The notes: a model not told the origin generated them from the sequence alone. Positions 1 through 9,100 are shown, counted from the stretch's first letter. The stretch is 64,000 nt of DNA from Burkholderia latens (GCF_001718795.1 NZ_CP013438.1:558001-622000); one strand, 5' to 3'. Program-made: numbers and translations.

Positions 1-441
1 AGACGCAAGTGCGGCAGAGCACGCGATCAGGCCTTGCGTCATCGCGGTGCCGAGCAAACCGAGTGCGACCATGCCGGCCAGCAATGCGATGCGCGTCGAC
101 GAAACCGCCACGCCGATGCATGCGGCAGTCAACAGCAGAAGCTGAATTGCGAGCAGCCGCTTGCGATCGAGCAGGTCGCCGAGCGGCACGACGAACAGCA
201 GCGCGAGCGCGCAGCCGAGTTGCGTTGCGGTGATGACGCCGCCGACCGCCGCCTGCGATACGCCGAAATCGCGCGCGATCGAATCGAGCAGCGGCTGCGC
301 GTAGTACACGTTCGCGACGCTCGCCGCGCAGCACACCGCCAAAAGCGCGACGAGCGTCTTGGCGACGCGCGTGACGCCGGCCGGGCCGGCTGCACCCGCT
401 GTCGCGTTCGGTGCGGCGGCTGTTCGACATGACGATTCCAT
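1..441 (-). CDS. MFS transporter, N-terminal part (cut by window edge)
   Basis: About 147 residues of the N-terminal half are visible; the rest lies beyond the window. Translation from the ATG at 441 gives a short polar leader, then hydrophobic helices with the segment ANVYYAQPLLDSIARDFGVS and the loop GDLLDRKRLL between helices 2 and 3, the typical major facilitator signature (G-D-x-x-D-R/K). It is probably an inner-membrane exporter of the 12-helix YgaY/AraJ type, substrate unknown. It diverges from the HxlR-type regulator at 599, and the shared 157-bp spacer holds a strong inverted repeat, so that regulator probably controls it. Family call is firm; substrate is not knowable here. Confidence 0.85.
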   Translation of the reverse strand, partial: MESSCRTAAAPNATAGAAGPAGVTRVAKTLVALLAVCCAASVANVYYAQPLLDSIARDFGVSQAAVGGVITATQLGCALALLFVVPLGDLLDRKRLLAIQLLLLTAACIGVAVSSTRIALLAGMVALGLLGTAMTQGLIACSAALAS

Positions 442-466
442 GGGCTTCCTCGCTCTCGCTGAAGTG

Positions 467-518
467 GTTGCAATTTAAAACTTGTTGGAGTGTAGGAAAA
501 GCAGTTTTAAAATGCAAC
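467..518. promoter_or_regulatory. Inverted-repeat operator between MFS gene and hxlR-type regulator
   Basis: The left arm GTTGCAATTTAAAACTT (467-483) and right arm CAGTTTTAAAATGCAAC (502-518) are reverse complements at 15 of 17 positions, separated by 18 bases. The stretch is far more AT-rich than its surroundings and lies in a divergent promoter region. HxlR-family proteins are known to bind repeated or inverted sites at such promoters; binding here is inferred. Confidence 0.7.
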
Positions 519-598
519 TTGGTGTGGCGGGCAACGGACCCGCGCACGAATGCGCCGAACGCCGTGCGAACGCGGCCGGCGCGACAGCGGAGAAAAGG

Positions 599-1069
599 AT
601 GGCCAAACAGAAAAGCCTTGCGGATTCGCCGTGCCCGGTCGCGCGCGCAACCGATATCGTCGGCGATCGCTGGGCATTGTTGATCGTGCGCGACGCGTTC
701 GACGGCGTGCGCCGGTTCGGCGATTTCCGTGCGAGCCTCGGCGTCGCGAGCAACATCCTGTCGGACCGGCTCAGAATGCTGGTGGACGCGGGCGTGTTCG
801 AAGTGGTGCCGGCGTCCGACGGCAGCGCGTATCAGGAGTACGCGTTGACGAAGAAGGGTGAAGGGCTGTTTCCGGTGATCGTGATGCTGCGGCAGTGGGG
901 CGAAGCGAACCTGTTCGAGCGAGGGGAGCCGCATTCGGTGCTGGTCGAACGCAAGACGGGCCGTGCGATCCGCAAGCTCGCGCTGCGGCACGACGATGGC
1001 CGGCCGTTGAAGGCGGCGGAGACGATGGTGCGGAAAGTGGCGGACGGCAACGGCGCGACGCGCGGATAA
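599..1069 (+). CDS. HxlR-family winged-helix transcriptional regulator
   Basis: A 156-residue protein with one winged-helix domain of the HxlR type. It begins near residue 10 with CPVARATDIVGDRW (the conserved N-terminal Cys and D-x-W-x-x-L-I pattern), continues through FGDFRASLGVASNILSDRL (recognition helix) and ends in the Y-x-L-T-x-x-G wing. The ATG at 599 was chosen because GGAG lies 6 bases upstream; an in-frame extension to 482 would run through the operator and has no ribosome site. It diverges from an MFS gene and probably represses it, responding to small electrophiles or phenolics as relatives do. Ligand unknown. Confidence 0.88.
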   Translation: MAKQKSLADSPCPVARATDIVGDRWALLIVRDAFDGVRRFGDFRASLGVASNILSDRLRMLVDAGVFEVVPASDGSAYQEYALTKKGEGLFPVIVMLRQWGEANLFERGEPHSVLVERKTGRAIRKLALRHDDGRPLKAAETMVRKVADGNGATRG

Positions 1070-1174
1070 ACGCGAGGTCATCGGGCGGCGCAAGCGCCGC
1101 GCTGTTTGCGTCGCGGCACCGCACACACCGACGCACCCGCCAACGCACCTGTCCGGGGTGCTCGATCGTTTCTC

Positions 1175-2638
1175 TCAATCGGCCGCCGATACCGTCCGTT
1201 GCGCATCCGATGTGCCCTGATGCGCGTCGGCCCTGACGAGCATCGCGAGCGATGCAGCCGCGACCAGCAGTGCGGCAGACACCGCGGTTTCGACATGCAG
1301 CCCCTCGACGGTTTGCCGCGCGCTGCCGCCCGCGAGCGCGCCGAACGCGGCGACGCCGATCGCGCCGCCGGCCTGCCGTGCAGTGTTCAGCACGGCCGAC
1401 GCGATGCCCGCGCGTTCCGGTGCGACCGATGCGAGCACGGCCGTCGTCATCGCCGGCACGGCGAAGCCCATGCCGGCGGGGATCAGCAGGAATGGTACGA
1501 GCAGCAGCGGCAGCGGCGTCGCTGCGTTGGCGAAATACAGCGAGCCGTAGCCGAGCGCGGCGACGAGCGCACCCGCGACCATCGGCGCGCGCGGGCCGTA
1601 ACGTGCGACCGCACGGCCGCTCGCGAGATTCGACAGCAGGAAGCCGCCCGTCAGCGGCAGGAACGCGAGGCCGGCCTGCAACGCCGATTCGCCGCGCACG
1701 CGCTGCAGGTACAGCGCCAGCACGAATACGGTGCCGTAATACGTGAGGTTCACGCAGATCCCGAACAGCACGGCCGCGCTGAACGTGCGTCGGCGGAACA
1801 GCGACAGCGGCAGCATCGGCGTCGCGGTGCGAGACTCGAGCGCGACGAAGGCGGCCGCGGCGAACGCCGCGAGCGCGAACCCGCCGGCGACGACTGGATG
1901 CGCGAAGCCGAGCGGCCGCCACTCGATCACGGCGGCGGTGAGCGCGGTCAGCATCGCGATCGCGACGAGCTGGCCGCGCACGTCCAGCGTGCTTGCCGAG
2001 CGTGCCGGCATTGCGGCACGCGCCGGTGCCGCGGGTGCAGGCGTGACGCGCCGGGCGGGGACCGATGCGAATGTGGCCGCGAGTCCGGCCGCACAGAGCG
2101 GCAGGTTCACGAGAAAGATGCCGCGCCAGCCCCATGCGGCGATCAGCAGGCCGCCGACGACCGGTCCCGCCGCAATCGAAATCGAGCCTGCCGCGGTCCA
2201 CCAGCCGACCGCGCGCGCCCGCACGCGAGGATCGTGCCGGCATGCGTCGTTGAGCAGCGCGAGCGAATTCGGCAGCATTGCGGCCGCGCCGACGCCCTGC
2301 AGCGCGCGCGCCGCGATCAGCATCGCCGGGGCGACGGCGGCGCCGCATGCGAGCGACGCGAGCGCGAACAGCACGAGGCCCGCGACGTACAGCCGGCGCG
2401 CGCCGAAGCGTTCGCCGAGCGCGCCGGCCGACAGCATCAGCACCGCGAACGCGAGCGTGTACGCATCGACGACCCACTGCAGCCCGGCGATCGGCAGATG
2501 CAGGTCGGCGGCCACGCGCGCGAGCGCGATGTTGACGATCGTCACGTCGAGCTGCGTGACGACGAAGCCGATGCTGACGGTCGCGACGAGGCGCGCAAGC
2601 GCGGGCGGGAAGGCGGTGGAAGAGCTGGTCGTGTCCAT
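1175..2638 (-). CDS. DHA2-family MFS drug exporter (EmrB/QacA type)
   Basis: A 487-residue integral membrane protein with about 14 predicted helices, the DHA2 layout. Near the start it carries the TQLDVTIVNIALARVAADL segment (motif D1 of 14-helix exporters) and WVVDAYTLAFA, then GALGERFGARRLY (motif A) and R-A-L-Q-G-V-G-A-A (motif B). The start is the ATG at 2638; upstream in-frame codons to 2731 lack family similarity. Likely a proton-coupled exporter of antimicrobials. Its tail converges on the HxlR-type gene, and an AraC regulator lies 174 bases upstream on the same strand. This is a stand-alone exporter with no adjacent membrane-fusion partner. Substrate unknown. Confidence 0.85.
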   Translation of the reverse strand: MDTTSSSTAFPPALARLVATVSIGFVVTQLDVTIVNIALARVAADLHLPIAGLQWVVDAYTLAFAVLMLSAGALGERFGARRLYVAGLVLFALASLACGAAVAPAMLIAARALQGVGAAAMLPNSLALLNDACRHDPRVRARAVGWWTAAGSISIAAGPVVGGLLIAAWGWRGIFLVNLPLCAAGLAATFASVPARRVTPAPAAPARAAMPARSASTLDVRGQLVAIAMLTALTAAVIEWRPLGFAHPVVAGGFALAAFAAAAFVALESRTATPMLPLSLFRRRTFSAAVLFGICVNLTYYGTVFVLALYLQRVRGESALQAGLAFLPLTGGFLLSNLASGRAVARYGPRAPMVAGALVAALGYGSLYFANAATPLPLLLVPFLLIPAGMGFAVPAMTTAVLASVAPERAGIASAVLNTARQAGGAIGVAAFGALAGGSARQTVEGLHVETAVSAALLVAAASLAMLVRADAHQGTSDAQRTVSAAD

Positions 2639-2812
2639 GAACCCATCGTAGGGCGCGATGGGCGGCGATGTTTCACGCGAGCGTGAAGCGTCGATGCGTG
2701 GCGTGATCGACGCAATGCGACCGGTATGCATGCGGGTACGCGGGCGTGCGCGTATGCGGCATGGGCCGCGATGTGCGGCGGTGGCCGCGAGCGGCGGGCC
2801 CGGCGGAGCCGC

Positions 2813-3580
2813 TCAGTGCCGTTCGCCGCGCCAGCGCCCGGGCGCGACGCCGAAGCGCTTAGTGAACGCGTGCGTGAACGTGCTCTGGTCGGCGAAGCCG
2901 ACCATCCCGGCGATGTCGACGAGCGGGTGCCGGCCGTCTGCGAGCAGCACGACGGCGGCGTCGAGCCGCAGCCGTTGCAGATAGCGATGCGGGGTTTCGC
3001 CGAACGCGTCGACGAACAGTTGATGAAACCGGCGCATTCCGTAGCCGCAGTGCGCGGCGAGATCGGCGATGCGCAGCGGCTCCGCGAGCCGCGCGCGCAG
3101 CCAGCGATCGATGCGCGTGAAATCGAGGCCGCCCGCGGGCGCGGCGAGGCCGGCGTCGCCGAGCAGCGCGTCGCACAGGCGCGCGGCAGCCTGCCACTGG
3201 AAGCGATGCGCATGCCCCGCGTCGCGAGCCGGCTCGTCGAGCGCGGCCGCCGCCGCCGCGACCTGCGCGACGAGCGACGTCAGCGCCGGATCGATCGCCA
3301 CGGCCCGCGCGCGCTCGAACAGCCGCTGCGGCACCGCGAGCGACGCGGCGGGCAGATCGAGCACGAGCTGGCGGTTCTCGCCGAGGCCTGCGTATTCGTG
3401 GCGCGCGCCGGCCGGGATCAGCCACGCCGCGTGCCGGTCGATGCGCTGGCCGACGCCGTCCACCGCCATCACCATCGCGCCGTCGATGCCGAGCACGACC
3501 TGATGAAAGTCGTGCACGTCGGACGCTTCGCACGTGTCGTAACGGCGCAGCGCGATCGCGGGGGACGGGATGTGCTCCAT
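2813..3580 (-). CDS. AraC-family transcriptional regulator
   Basis: A 255-residue regulator. Residues about 1-100 form a cupin-like sensing domain (HDFHQVVLGIDGAM, then AWLIPAGARHEYAG). The last 100 residues are the double helix-turn-helix AraC domain: LRIADLAAHCGYGMRRFHQLF for the first, and VDIAGMVGFADQSTFTHAFTKRFGVAPGRW for the second, with the usual F-x-D-Q-S-x-F-x-x-x-F-K core. It sits just upstream of the DHA2 exporter on the same strand and could be its local regulator; that link is inference. The ligand cannot be told. Confidence 0.87.
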   Translation of the reverse strand: MEHIPSPAIALRRYDTCEASDVHDFHQVVLGIDGAMVMAVDGVGQRIDRHAAWLIPAGARHEYAGLGENRQLVLDLPAASLAVPQRLFERARAVAIDPALTSLVAQVAAAAAALDEPARDAGHAHRFQWQAAARLCDALLGDAGLAAPAGGLDFTRIDRWLRARLAEPLRIADLAAHCGYGMRRFHQLFVDAFGETPHRYLQRLRLDAAVVLLADGRHPLVDIAGMVGFADQSTFTHAFTKRFGVAPGRWRGERH

Positions 3581-3606
3581 GAGCGGGACGTCGGCCGGCG
3601 GCTTCG

Positions 3607-3948
3607 TCAGACGTCGAGCAGTTCGACTTCGAACACGAGCGTCGCGTTCGGCGGAATCACGCCGCCGGCGCCGCGCGGGCCGTAGCCGAGTTGCGGCGGG
3701 ATCGTCAGGCGACGCACGCCGCCGACCTTCATCCCCTGCACGCCTTCGTCCCAGCCCTTGATGACCATGCCGCCGCCGAGCACAAACGCGAACGGGTCGT
3801 TGCGGTCCTTGCTCGAGTCGAATTTCTGACCGTCGGTCAGCCAGCCCGTGTAATGGACGCTGACGGTCTTGCCGGCTTGCGCTTCCGCGCCGGTGCCTTC
3901 GGTCAGATCCTCGATCTCGAGGCCCGATGCGGTCGTGGTGACAGACAT
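3607..3948 (-). CDS. FKBP-type peptidyl-prolyl cis-trans isomerase
   Basis: A 113-residue single-domain FKBP that speeds cis-trans isomerisation of prolyl bonds, presumably in the cytoplasm because no signal peptide is visible. It shows the family landmarks [37 protein letters not shown], and [20 protein letters not shown] followed by the closing strand LVFEVELL. Length matches the small MIP-like bacterial FKBPs. The ATG at 3948 follows AGGAG at 8 bases, which settles the start. The gene ends 26 bases before the AraC coding region. Confidence 0.95.
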   Translation of the reverse strand: MSVTTTASGLEIEDLTEGTGAEAQAGKTVSVHYTGWLTDGQKFDSSKDRNDPFAFVLGGGMVIKGWDEGVQGMKVGGVRRLTIPPQLGYGPRGAGGVIPPNATLVFEVELLDV

Positions 3949-4528
3949 GACTTCTCCTGAAAAGGGTTGGGTAAAACCGCTATTGTAGGCGAGCGCGCAG
4001 GGGGCCGCCCCGCGCGACGAACGCGCGGCGCGACACCGTTCGCAAGCCGCCGGGCGCCGCGCGCCGCGTGCCGCTCCAAATGAAACTGGAACGCGCGTTT
4101 GAATGTCCGGCGAGTCGGCGCTGCGCGATGCTGCGACCAGGCCGATCCCCGCGTATGAATCGACGGCAGCGTGGCCGCCCGAAAGCGCGCTGCAACCCGT
4201 CGCACGATCCCGCGAAACGCCCGTCGCGCGCGGCTTCGACGCCGATTGCCGGTTGCGGACGCAGCGCTTTTCACACGCGCCGCGCGCCACCTTCGGCGTT
4301 CGAATCCCGGGCTGCGGCGCCACTGTCCGAGCGCCGCTTTTTCTGCGTTGCCGACCATGCACCGTTTGGAAGCACGCGTCTACCGCGCGGCTTGCACGCG
4401 ACGACGCGCGCCGCCTATCTTTACAGTTATCGATGTCAAGATTTTGCTGTTGCGCGATGCGCGTCCGGGCCGCATGGGCGGGCCGGGCCCGCGGCCACGG
4501 CCGCCCGAAAACGAGGAGAACCGCGAAC
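3949..4528. other. Divergent intergenic region, no gene seen
   Basis: 580 bases between the FKBP gene and the PF10118 hydrolase. A forward frame is open through 4103-4528 in phase with the hydrolase, but its translation is Arg/Ala-rich, has no recognisable family and no ribosome site. An AT-richer patch at 4416-4450 is the likeliest place for the hydrolase promoter. No hairpin stands out. Confidence 0.5.
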
Positions 4529-5446
4529 ATGAAGTCAGCCGCTTCCGCCACCGCAGCCGACGTGATGCCGGTGCGCCGCGATCTGCGCTTCGACTTGCCG
4601 GTCGAGCGCGCGAAGGACTGGCATGCGCTCGGCCCGCACGTGACTCACTTCTTCAATGCGTTGTCGCTGCTGTTCCCGGCCGGCGAGCGTTTTTTCATGG
4701 ACTCGGTGCGCAACTATCGCGACCGGATCGACGATCCGGTGCTGAAGCGGCAGGTGCTCGGCTTCATTGGCCAGGAGGCGATGCATACGCGCGAGCACGT
4801 CGAATACAACGAACTGATGCAGGCGAACCGGCTGCCCGCGCGCAAGCTCGACAAACGCGTGTGGACGGTGCTCGGTTTCATGAAACGCAAGCTGCCGCAT
4901 TCGGTGCAGCTCGCGCACACGGTCGCGGCCGAGCACTATACGGCGATGCTCGCCGACTGGCTCCTGCGCGACCCGACCCGTCTCGCCGGCTCGGTCGAAG
5001 GCTACAGGCAGATGTGGGTGTGGCACGCGCTCGAGGAAACGGAGCACAAGGCCGTGTCCTACGACGTGTGGAATGCCGTGATGAAGCCGGGCGTGCGCAG
5101 CTACCTGGTCCGGATCGGCGTGTACCTGGCAACGACGCTGACGTTCTGGCCGACCGTGTTCCTGATTCACGTGACGCTGCTCTCGCGCGATCGCGACATC
5201 CGGCATCGCGTGCGCGGCATGTTGCGCGTGCTCGCATTCCTGTACGGGCCGCGCCGCGGGCTTTTCCCTCGCATCGCCGGCGAATGGCTGAGCTTTTTCC
5301 GGCCCGGCTTCCATCCGTGGGACCACGACAACCGCCATCACCTTGCGCGCGTCGACGCGCTCGTCGCCGCATACGGCGACCACGACGGCGCGTCGGCCGG
5401 CCGTGGCCGCGCGAACCCGCTCGCGCCGCTCGCATCCGGGCGTTGA
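4529..5446 (+). CDS. Metal-dependent hydrolase, PF10118 family
   Basis: A 305-residue protein of the PF10118 'predicted metal-dependent hydrolase' family. It is mostly helical and carries two Glu/His pairs typical of carboxylate-bridged metal sites: [14 protein letters not shown] (about residues 82-95) and [17 protein letters not shown] (about 170-186), the latter an E-E-x-x-H motif as in ferritin-like diiron proteins. A hydrophobic stretch near residues 195-220 ([20 protein letters not shown]) suggests membrane attachment. The ATG at 4529 follows GAGGAGAA at 10 bases. Substrate and reaction are unknown for the family. Confidence 0.8.
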   Translation: MKSAASATAADVMPVRRDLRFDLPVERAKDWHALGPHVTHFFNALSLLFPAGERFFMDSVRNYRDRIDDPVLKRQVLGFIGQEAMHTREHVEYNELMQANRLPARKLDKRVWTVLGFMKRKLPHSVQLAHTVAAEHYTAMLADWLLRDPTRLAGSVEGYRQMWVWHALEETEHKAVSYDVWNAVMKPGVRSYLVRIGVYLATTLTFWPTVFLIHVTLLSRDRDIRHRVRGMLRVLAFLYGPRRGLFPRIAGEWLSFFRPGFHPWDHDNRHHLARVDALVAAYGDHDGASAGRGRANPLAPLASGR

Positions 5447-5848
5447 CTGCGCGCCCGCCGCGCGCAGCGGCGTGTGTTGCGTTGCCGCATCAGTCGCGAT
5501 TGATCCGACGATTGACCGCGGTCAAGCGCAAACGGTTGCATGCGCGTGCGCGGGCGCCCGGGTTTGAGCCCATCCGGCGTGCCGGCCGTTGTGCGCCGCG
5601 GCTTCGCCCGCCGGCGTGGCCGTGCACATGGCGTCGTACCGGCCGCGCCACCGGGATAACACCCATCTAGCCGCGCGTCGGCGGCATCGATATACCGTTC
5701 ATGCAAGCATTCGATTTGCCCCGCGAGCAATTATTGCGCGGGGGGATTTTATTCGGACGGAAATGCGGCCAATATGTCGGTTCGATCGAGGTCCGTCGTA
5801 CATGGCGGCGAGCCGCCGCACGATACCAACGCCAAGCGGGGAACAACG
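5447..5848. other. Intergenic region ahead of sigma-54 activator
   Basis: About 400 bases without a convincing gene. It contains a strong hairpin at 5719-5743 (listed separately) and an AT-richer segment 5690-5760. The sequence directly before 5849 supplies only a modest GCGGGGAA ribosome site. Confidence 0.5.
5719..5754 (+). terminator. Hairpin with following T-rich run, possible terminator or leader attenuator
   Basis: CCCCGC (5719-5724) pairs with GCGGGG (5738-5743), and inside it GCAAT pairs with ATTGC around a single T, with a two-base bulge. GGATTTTATT follows. It lies 270 bases after the hydrolase gene and about 100 bases before the sigma-54 activator, so it either ends the former transcript or sits in the activator's leader. 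Confidence 0.5.
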
Positions 5849-7321
5849 ATGGTTGCAAGGTCACCCGACGCAAACGGAACGGCGGCGCCCGAGATGCCGC
5901 TCGTGTCCGTTACCGCTCCCGAGGCCGGACGCAAGCTGTTCGTGATCATGCGTTCGCCGGACGAGCCGTTGCTGGCGCAACTGCGCGAGCTCGGCTGGGA
6001 GATCGCGGTCGCGAAGACGGCCGGCGCCGCGCAGAACATGACGTCCGGCGTGAACGTCGCGGCCGGGCTCATCGACTTCACGGGCTTCACGTCGCGCGAC
6101 TATCCGGCGCTGAAGGCGTGCCTGAGCCAGCCGGCGATCGGCTGGATTTCCGTCGCGCAGGCCGGCATCACGATCAGTGCTGCCGTGCGCGAACTGATCC
6201 GCAGCTATTGTTTCGATTACGTGACGCTGCCGTTGCCGTACGAATGGATTTCGCACGTGCTCGGCCACGCACGCGGAATGGCCGCGCTCGATCGCGTCGA
6301 CGGCGCGGCTTACGCGGCGTCGATCGGCGAGCACGGAATGATCGGCAACTGCGAGGCGATGCAGCAGCTGTTCAGCACGATCCGCAAGGTCGCGAAAACC
6401 GATGCGAGCGTGTTCATCTCGGGCGAGTCGGGCACCGGCAAGGAACTGACCGCGCTCGCGATCCACGAGCGCTCGGCGCGCGGCAAGGGGCCGTTCGTCG
6501 CGATCAACTGCGGCGCGATTCCTCATCACCTGCTGCAGTCGGAGCTGTTCGGCTATGAGCGCGGCGCGTTCACCGGCGCAAACCAGCGGCGCGCGGGCCG
6601 GATCGAATCGGCGAACGGCGGCACGCTGTTTCTCGACGAGATCGGCGACATGCCGGTCGAAAGCCAGGCGAGCCTGCTGCGCTTCCTGCAGGAAGGGAAG
6701 ATCGAGCGGCTCGGCGGCCAGGAGTCGATTCCGGTCGACGTGCGGATCATCTCGGCCACGCACGTGGACCTCGACGGGGCGGTCGAGGCCGGCCGCTTCC
6801 GCGCGGACCTCTATCACCGGCTCTGCGTGCTGCGTATTCACGAGCCGCCGCTGCGCGCGCGCGGCAAGGACATCGAGATCCTCGCGCATTACGTGCTGCA
6901 GAAATACAAGGCCGACAGCGGCCGCAAGATCAGCGGCTTCACGTCGGCCGCGCTCGACGCGATGCGCCGCTACGAGTGGCCGGGCAACGTGCGCGAACTC
7001 ATCAATCGCGTGCGCCGCGCGATCGTGATGGCCGAGAGCCGGCTGCTGACGCCGCACGATCTCGGGCTCGAGACGCCGGGCGAAACCGAACCCGTGACGC
7101 TCGAACAGGCGCGTTCGCTTGCGGAGCGCACCGCGATCGAGAACGCGCTGCTGCGCAACGATCACCGGATCAACAAGGCCGCCGCCGAGCTCGGCATCTC
7201 CCGCGTGACGCTCTACCGGATGATGATCGAGCACGGGCTCAACGATCACGACAACAACGGCGACAACGGCGGAAAGGACGGCTCCCCGTCCGGCGACGCC
7301 GACCACCAGCGGGTCGGGTGA
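5849..7321 (+). CDS. VpsR-like sigma-54-dependent transcriptional activator
   Basis: A 490-residue enhancer-binding protein. Residues about 25-150 are a receiver-like domain lacking a clear phospho-acceptor context (LIDFTGFTSRDYPALKACL). Residues about 170-400 are the AAA+ domain with Walker A GESGTGKE (about 192-199), the sigma-54 contact loop GAFTGA (239-244), Walker B GGTLFLDEIGDM, and R-E-L at the domain end. The C-terminus is a Fis-type helix-turn-helix (INKAAAELGISRVTLYRMMIEHG). The architecture matches Vibrio VpsR and Burkholderia BerB-type regulators, which respond to cyclic di-GMP and control exopolysaccharide; that role here is inferred. No kinase or polysaccharide gene is adjacent. 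The ATG at 5849 has a weak ribosome site. Confidence 0.85.
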   Translation: MVARSPDANGTAAPEMPLVSVTAPEAGRKLFVIMRSPDEPLLAQLRELGWEIAVAKTAGAAQNMTSGVNVAAGLIDFTGFTSRDYPALKACLSQPAIGWISVAQAGITISAAVRELIRSYCFDYVTLPLPYEWISHVLGHARGMAALDRVDGAAYAASIGEHGMIGNCEAMQQLFSTIRKVAKTDASVFISGESGTGKELTALAIHERSARGKGPFVAINCGAIPHHLLQSELFGYERGAFTGANQRRAGRIESANGGTLFLDEIGDMPVESQASLLRFLQEGKIERLGGQESIPVDVRIISATHVDLDGAVEAGRFRADLYHRLCVLRIHEPPLRARGKDIEILAHYVLQKYKADSGRKISGFTSAALDAMRRYEWPGNVRELINRVRRAIVMAESRLLTPHDLGLETPGETEPVTLEQARSLAERTAIENALLRNDHRINKAAAELGISRVTLYRMMIEHGLNDHDNNGDNGGKDGSPSGDADHQRVG

Positions 7322-7346
7322 GCGGCATTCGCGCAGCATCGCAACC

Positions 7347-7364
7347 GGCCCGCGCAAGCGGGCC
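7347..7364 (+). terminator. Terminator hairpin after the sigma-54 activator
   Basis: GGCCCGC and GCGGGCC form a perfect 7-bp stem around a GCAA tetraloop, 25 bases after the stop codon. There is no long T run, so intrinsic termination is likely but not certain. Confidence 0.6.
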
Positions 7365-7371
7365 GTGTCGC

Positions 7372-8317
7372 ATGTAAAGGCGATGAAACGTTTCGCGTCG
7401 GCACGCATGCGAATTCGCGCGGCAAACGCCCGTGACGGCGTGCCATCCGCGCCGGGAAAATTTTCCGTACCGTCCGCGCGCCTTGTGCGGCAACGCATTG
7501 CGCTCGCGTGAGCGGCGCCCGGCGCGCCGCGCATGTTTCAGTTTCGCAACGTTGCGCATGTCCGGCCGGTTCGCGCCGCACGCTGGTCCGACGAAAGCCT
7601 TGCACGGCCGGCCGCGCGCGAAGCTGGCCCGCTCCTTGCGCTGATGCGGGTGCGAACGTCGACGACGTGGCGTGCGGCCGGACCGGCAGCAAACCCTGCA
7701 CAGGCCGGCCAGTGCGCAGTCCGCGGGGATGATCGGCGGGACGGGACACAGCCCTCGTTCCGTACGGCACGGGAGCGTCGTCGTCCGATCGTCGAGGCAG
7801 CGGCGGTGTCCGGTTGCCCGCACAAGCAACGGATCGAAGACGGGGTATAAAAATGAGCAACGATCGCCACACACAGCGGCCGGCAGGCCGCGATCGCAAC
7901 GATTCGACGCATCGCCGGTCGGCCGCGCCCCTCGCAGCCGGCCGGCATGCGTCGACAGGCCATCTCTCCGCGCCCGGTGCGAGGCGGATCCGGTTGATAC
8001 CCGGTCATCCGCGCCGGGCCGGCGCTTTCACGCTGGCCAACCCGATCCGCATGGGGATGTGCACGCGGGCACCGGTTCCCCGGCGCCCGATCTTCACGTA
8101 TTGACGACGTCGAGCGCCTGCGGTCGCCAGCGCAGGCGCTCCGCCGGCAACGCGAACGAAGTTCGGGATCCGGTTGCGCGACAACGGCGACGACACCGGC
8201 GCGACGGCAGAACGTCAGGGAGGCGTCGCCGTCCGGGAGGCAGGGGAGGGGCGGTCCAGGGTGAACAGGCCCTGGGCGCGCGCGACGGGCATCGCGCCCG
8301 TCGCGCGCGACACCGCT
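7372..8317. other. Gene-poor stretch with no intact gene
   Basis: Nearly 950 bases between the activator and the amino-acid-binding protein. Open frames here have Arg-rich, family-free translations. A 12-bp palindrome GGAAAATTTTCC occurs at 7455-7466, and a small forward frame starts at 7853 after TATAAA. Near 8008-8130 the forward strand resembles a broken ene-reductase N-terminus (listed separately). Confidence 0.5.
8008..8125 (+). pseudogene. Possible remnant of an Old Yellow Enzyme-family N-terminus
   Basis: One frame reads RRAGAFTLANPIRMGMCTRAP, close to the family's opening strand pattern (…G-x-x-x-L-x-N-R-I-x-M-A-P-M-T-R-A-R). After that a +1 shift gives GSPAPDLHVLTTSSACG, which resembles the next conserved stretch (P-x-x-L-H-V-x-Y-Y-x-Q-R-A-S-A-G). 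Nothing of the remaining 300-odd residues is visible. This is a short, pattern-based match and could be coincidence. Confidence 0.3.
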
Positions 8318-9100
8318 TCAGCCGCCGTAGATGTCGAAGTCGAAGTACTTCGACGCGAGCCGCTTGTAGGTGCCGTCCTTGACCATGTCGAGGATCGCGC
8401 GATCGATCTTCGCCTTCAGGTCGGTGTCTTCCTTGCGCAGACCGATGCCGGCGCCGACGCCGAGCACCTTCTCGTCGACGAGCTCGGGCCCGACGAACTG
8501 GTAGCCCGCGCCGCGCGGCGACTTCAGGAATCCGATCGCGGCCTGCACCTCGTCCTGCAGCGCCGCGTCGAGGCGGCCCGCCGTGAGATCCGCATACACG
8601 CCGTCCTGGTTCTGGTACGACACGACGTTCGCACCCTGCTTCGCCCAGTACGTCTTCGCATACGCTTCCTGCGTCGTGCCCTGTTCGACGCCGATCGACT
8701 TGCCCTTCAGCGATTCGGCGGTCGGCAACAGCGGCGAACCCTTTTTCACGACGAGGCGCGTCGGCTGGTTGTAGATCTTCGTCGTGAAGCCGATCTGCTC
8801 GGCCCGCTGCGCGGTGATCGACATCGACGACAGCACCGCGTCGAATTTTTTCGCCTTCAGCGCCGGGATCATCCCGTCGAAATCGTTCTCGAGCCACACG
8901 CACTTCGCTTTCAGCCGCGCGCAGATCTCGTTGCCGAGATCGATGTCGAAGCCGACGAGCTTGCCGTCGGGCGCCTTCGATTCGAACGGTGCGTAGCTGG
9001 CGTCGGTGCCGAAGCGCAGCGTGGTCCAGTCCTTCGCGGCGGCGGGGCCTGCCGATACCGCAAGCAGGGCGATCGAAACGGCGGCAATCAGTCTCTTCAT
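8318..9100 (-). CDS. Periplasmic amino-acid-binding protein of an ABC transporter (HisJ/ArgT type)
   Basis: A 260-residue solute-binding protein with a Sec signal peptide (MKRLIAAVSIALLAVSAGPAAA, cleavage after about residue 22). The mature part is the SBP_bac_3 fold: LRFGTDASYAPFESKAPDGK, VGFDIDLGNEICARL, DGMIPALKAKKFDAVLSSMSITAQR and GKSIGVEQGTTQEAY, all typical of lysine/arginine/ornithine or histidine binding proteins. The start at 9100 is supported by AGGA at 9 bases and by the signal peptide. No permease or ATPase gene is adjacent, so it probably serves a transporter encoded elsewhere. It diverges from the toxin-antitoxin pair. Confidence 0.9.
   Translation of the reverse strand: MKRLIAAVSIALLAVSAGPAAAKDWTTLRFGTDASYAPFESKAPDGKLVGFDIDLGNEICARLKAKCVWLENDFDGMIPALKAKKFDAVLSSMSITAQRAEQIGFTTKIYNQPTRLVVKKGSPLLPTAESLKGKSIGVEQGTTQEAYAKTYWAKQGANVVSYQNQDGVYADLTAGRLDAALQDEVQAAIGFLKSPRGAGYQFVGPELVDEKVLGVGAGIGLRKEDTDLKAKIDRAILDMVKDGTYKRLASKYFDFDIYGG

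Noticed and set aside
4103..4528. N-terminal extension of the PF10118 hydrolase by 142 codons
   Set aside because: The extension is low-complexity, lacks similarity to the family, and the ATG at 4529 has a strong ribosome site.
7853..8104. Small forward frame starting after TATAAA
   Set aside because: As a gene it has no support; only its last third resembles part of an ene-reductase, treated as a possible remnant.
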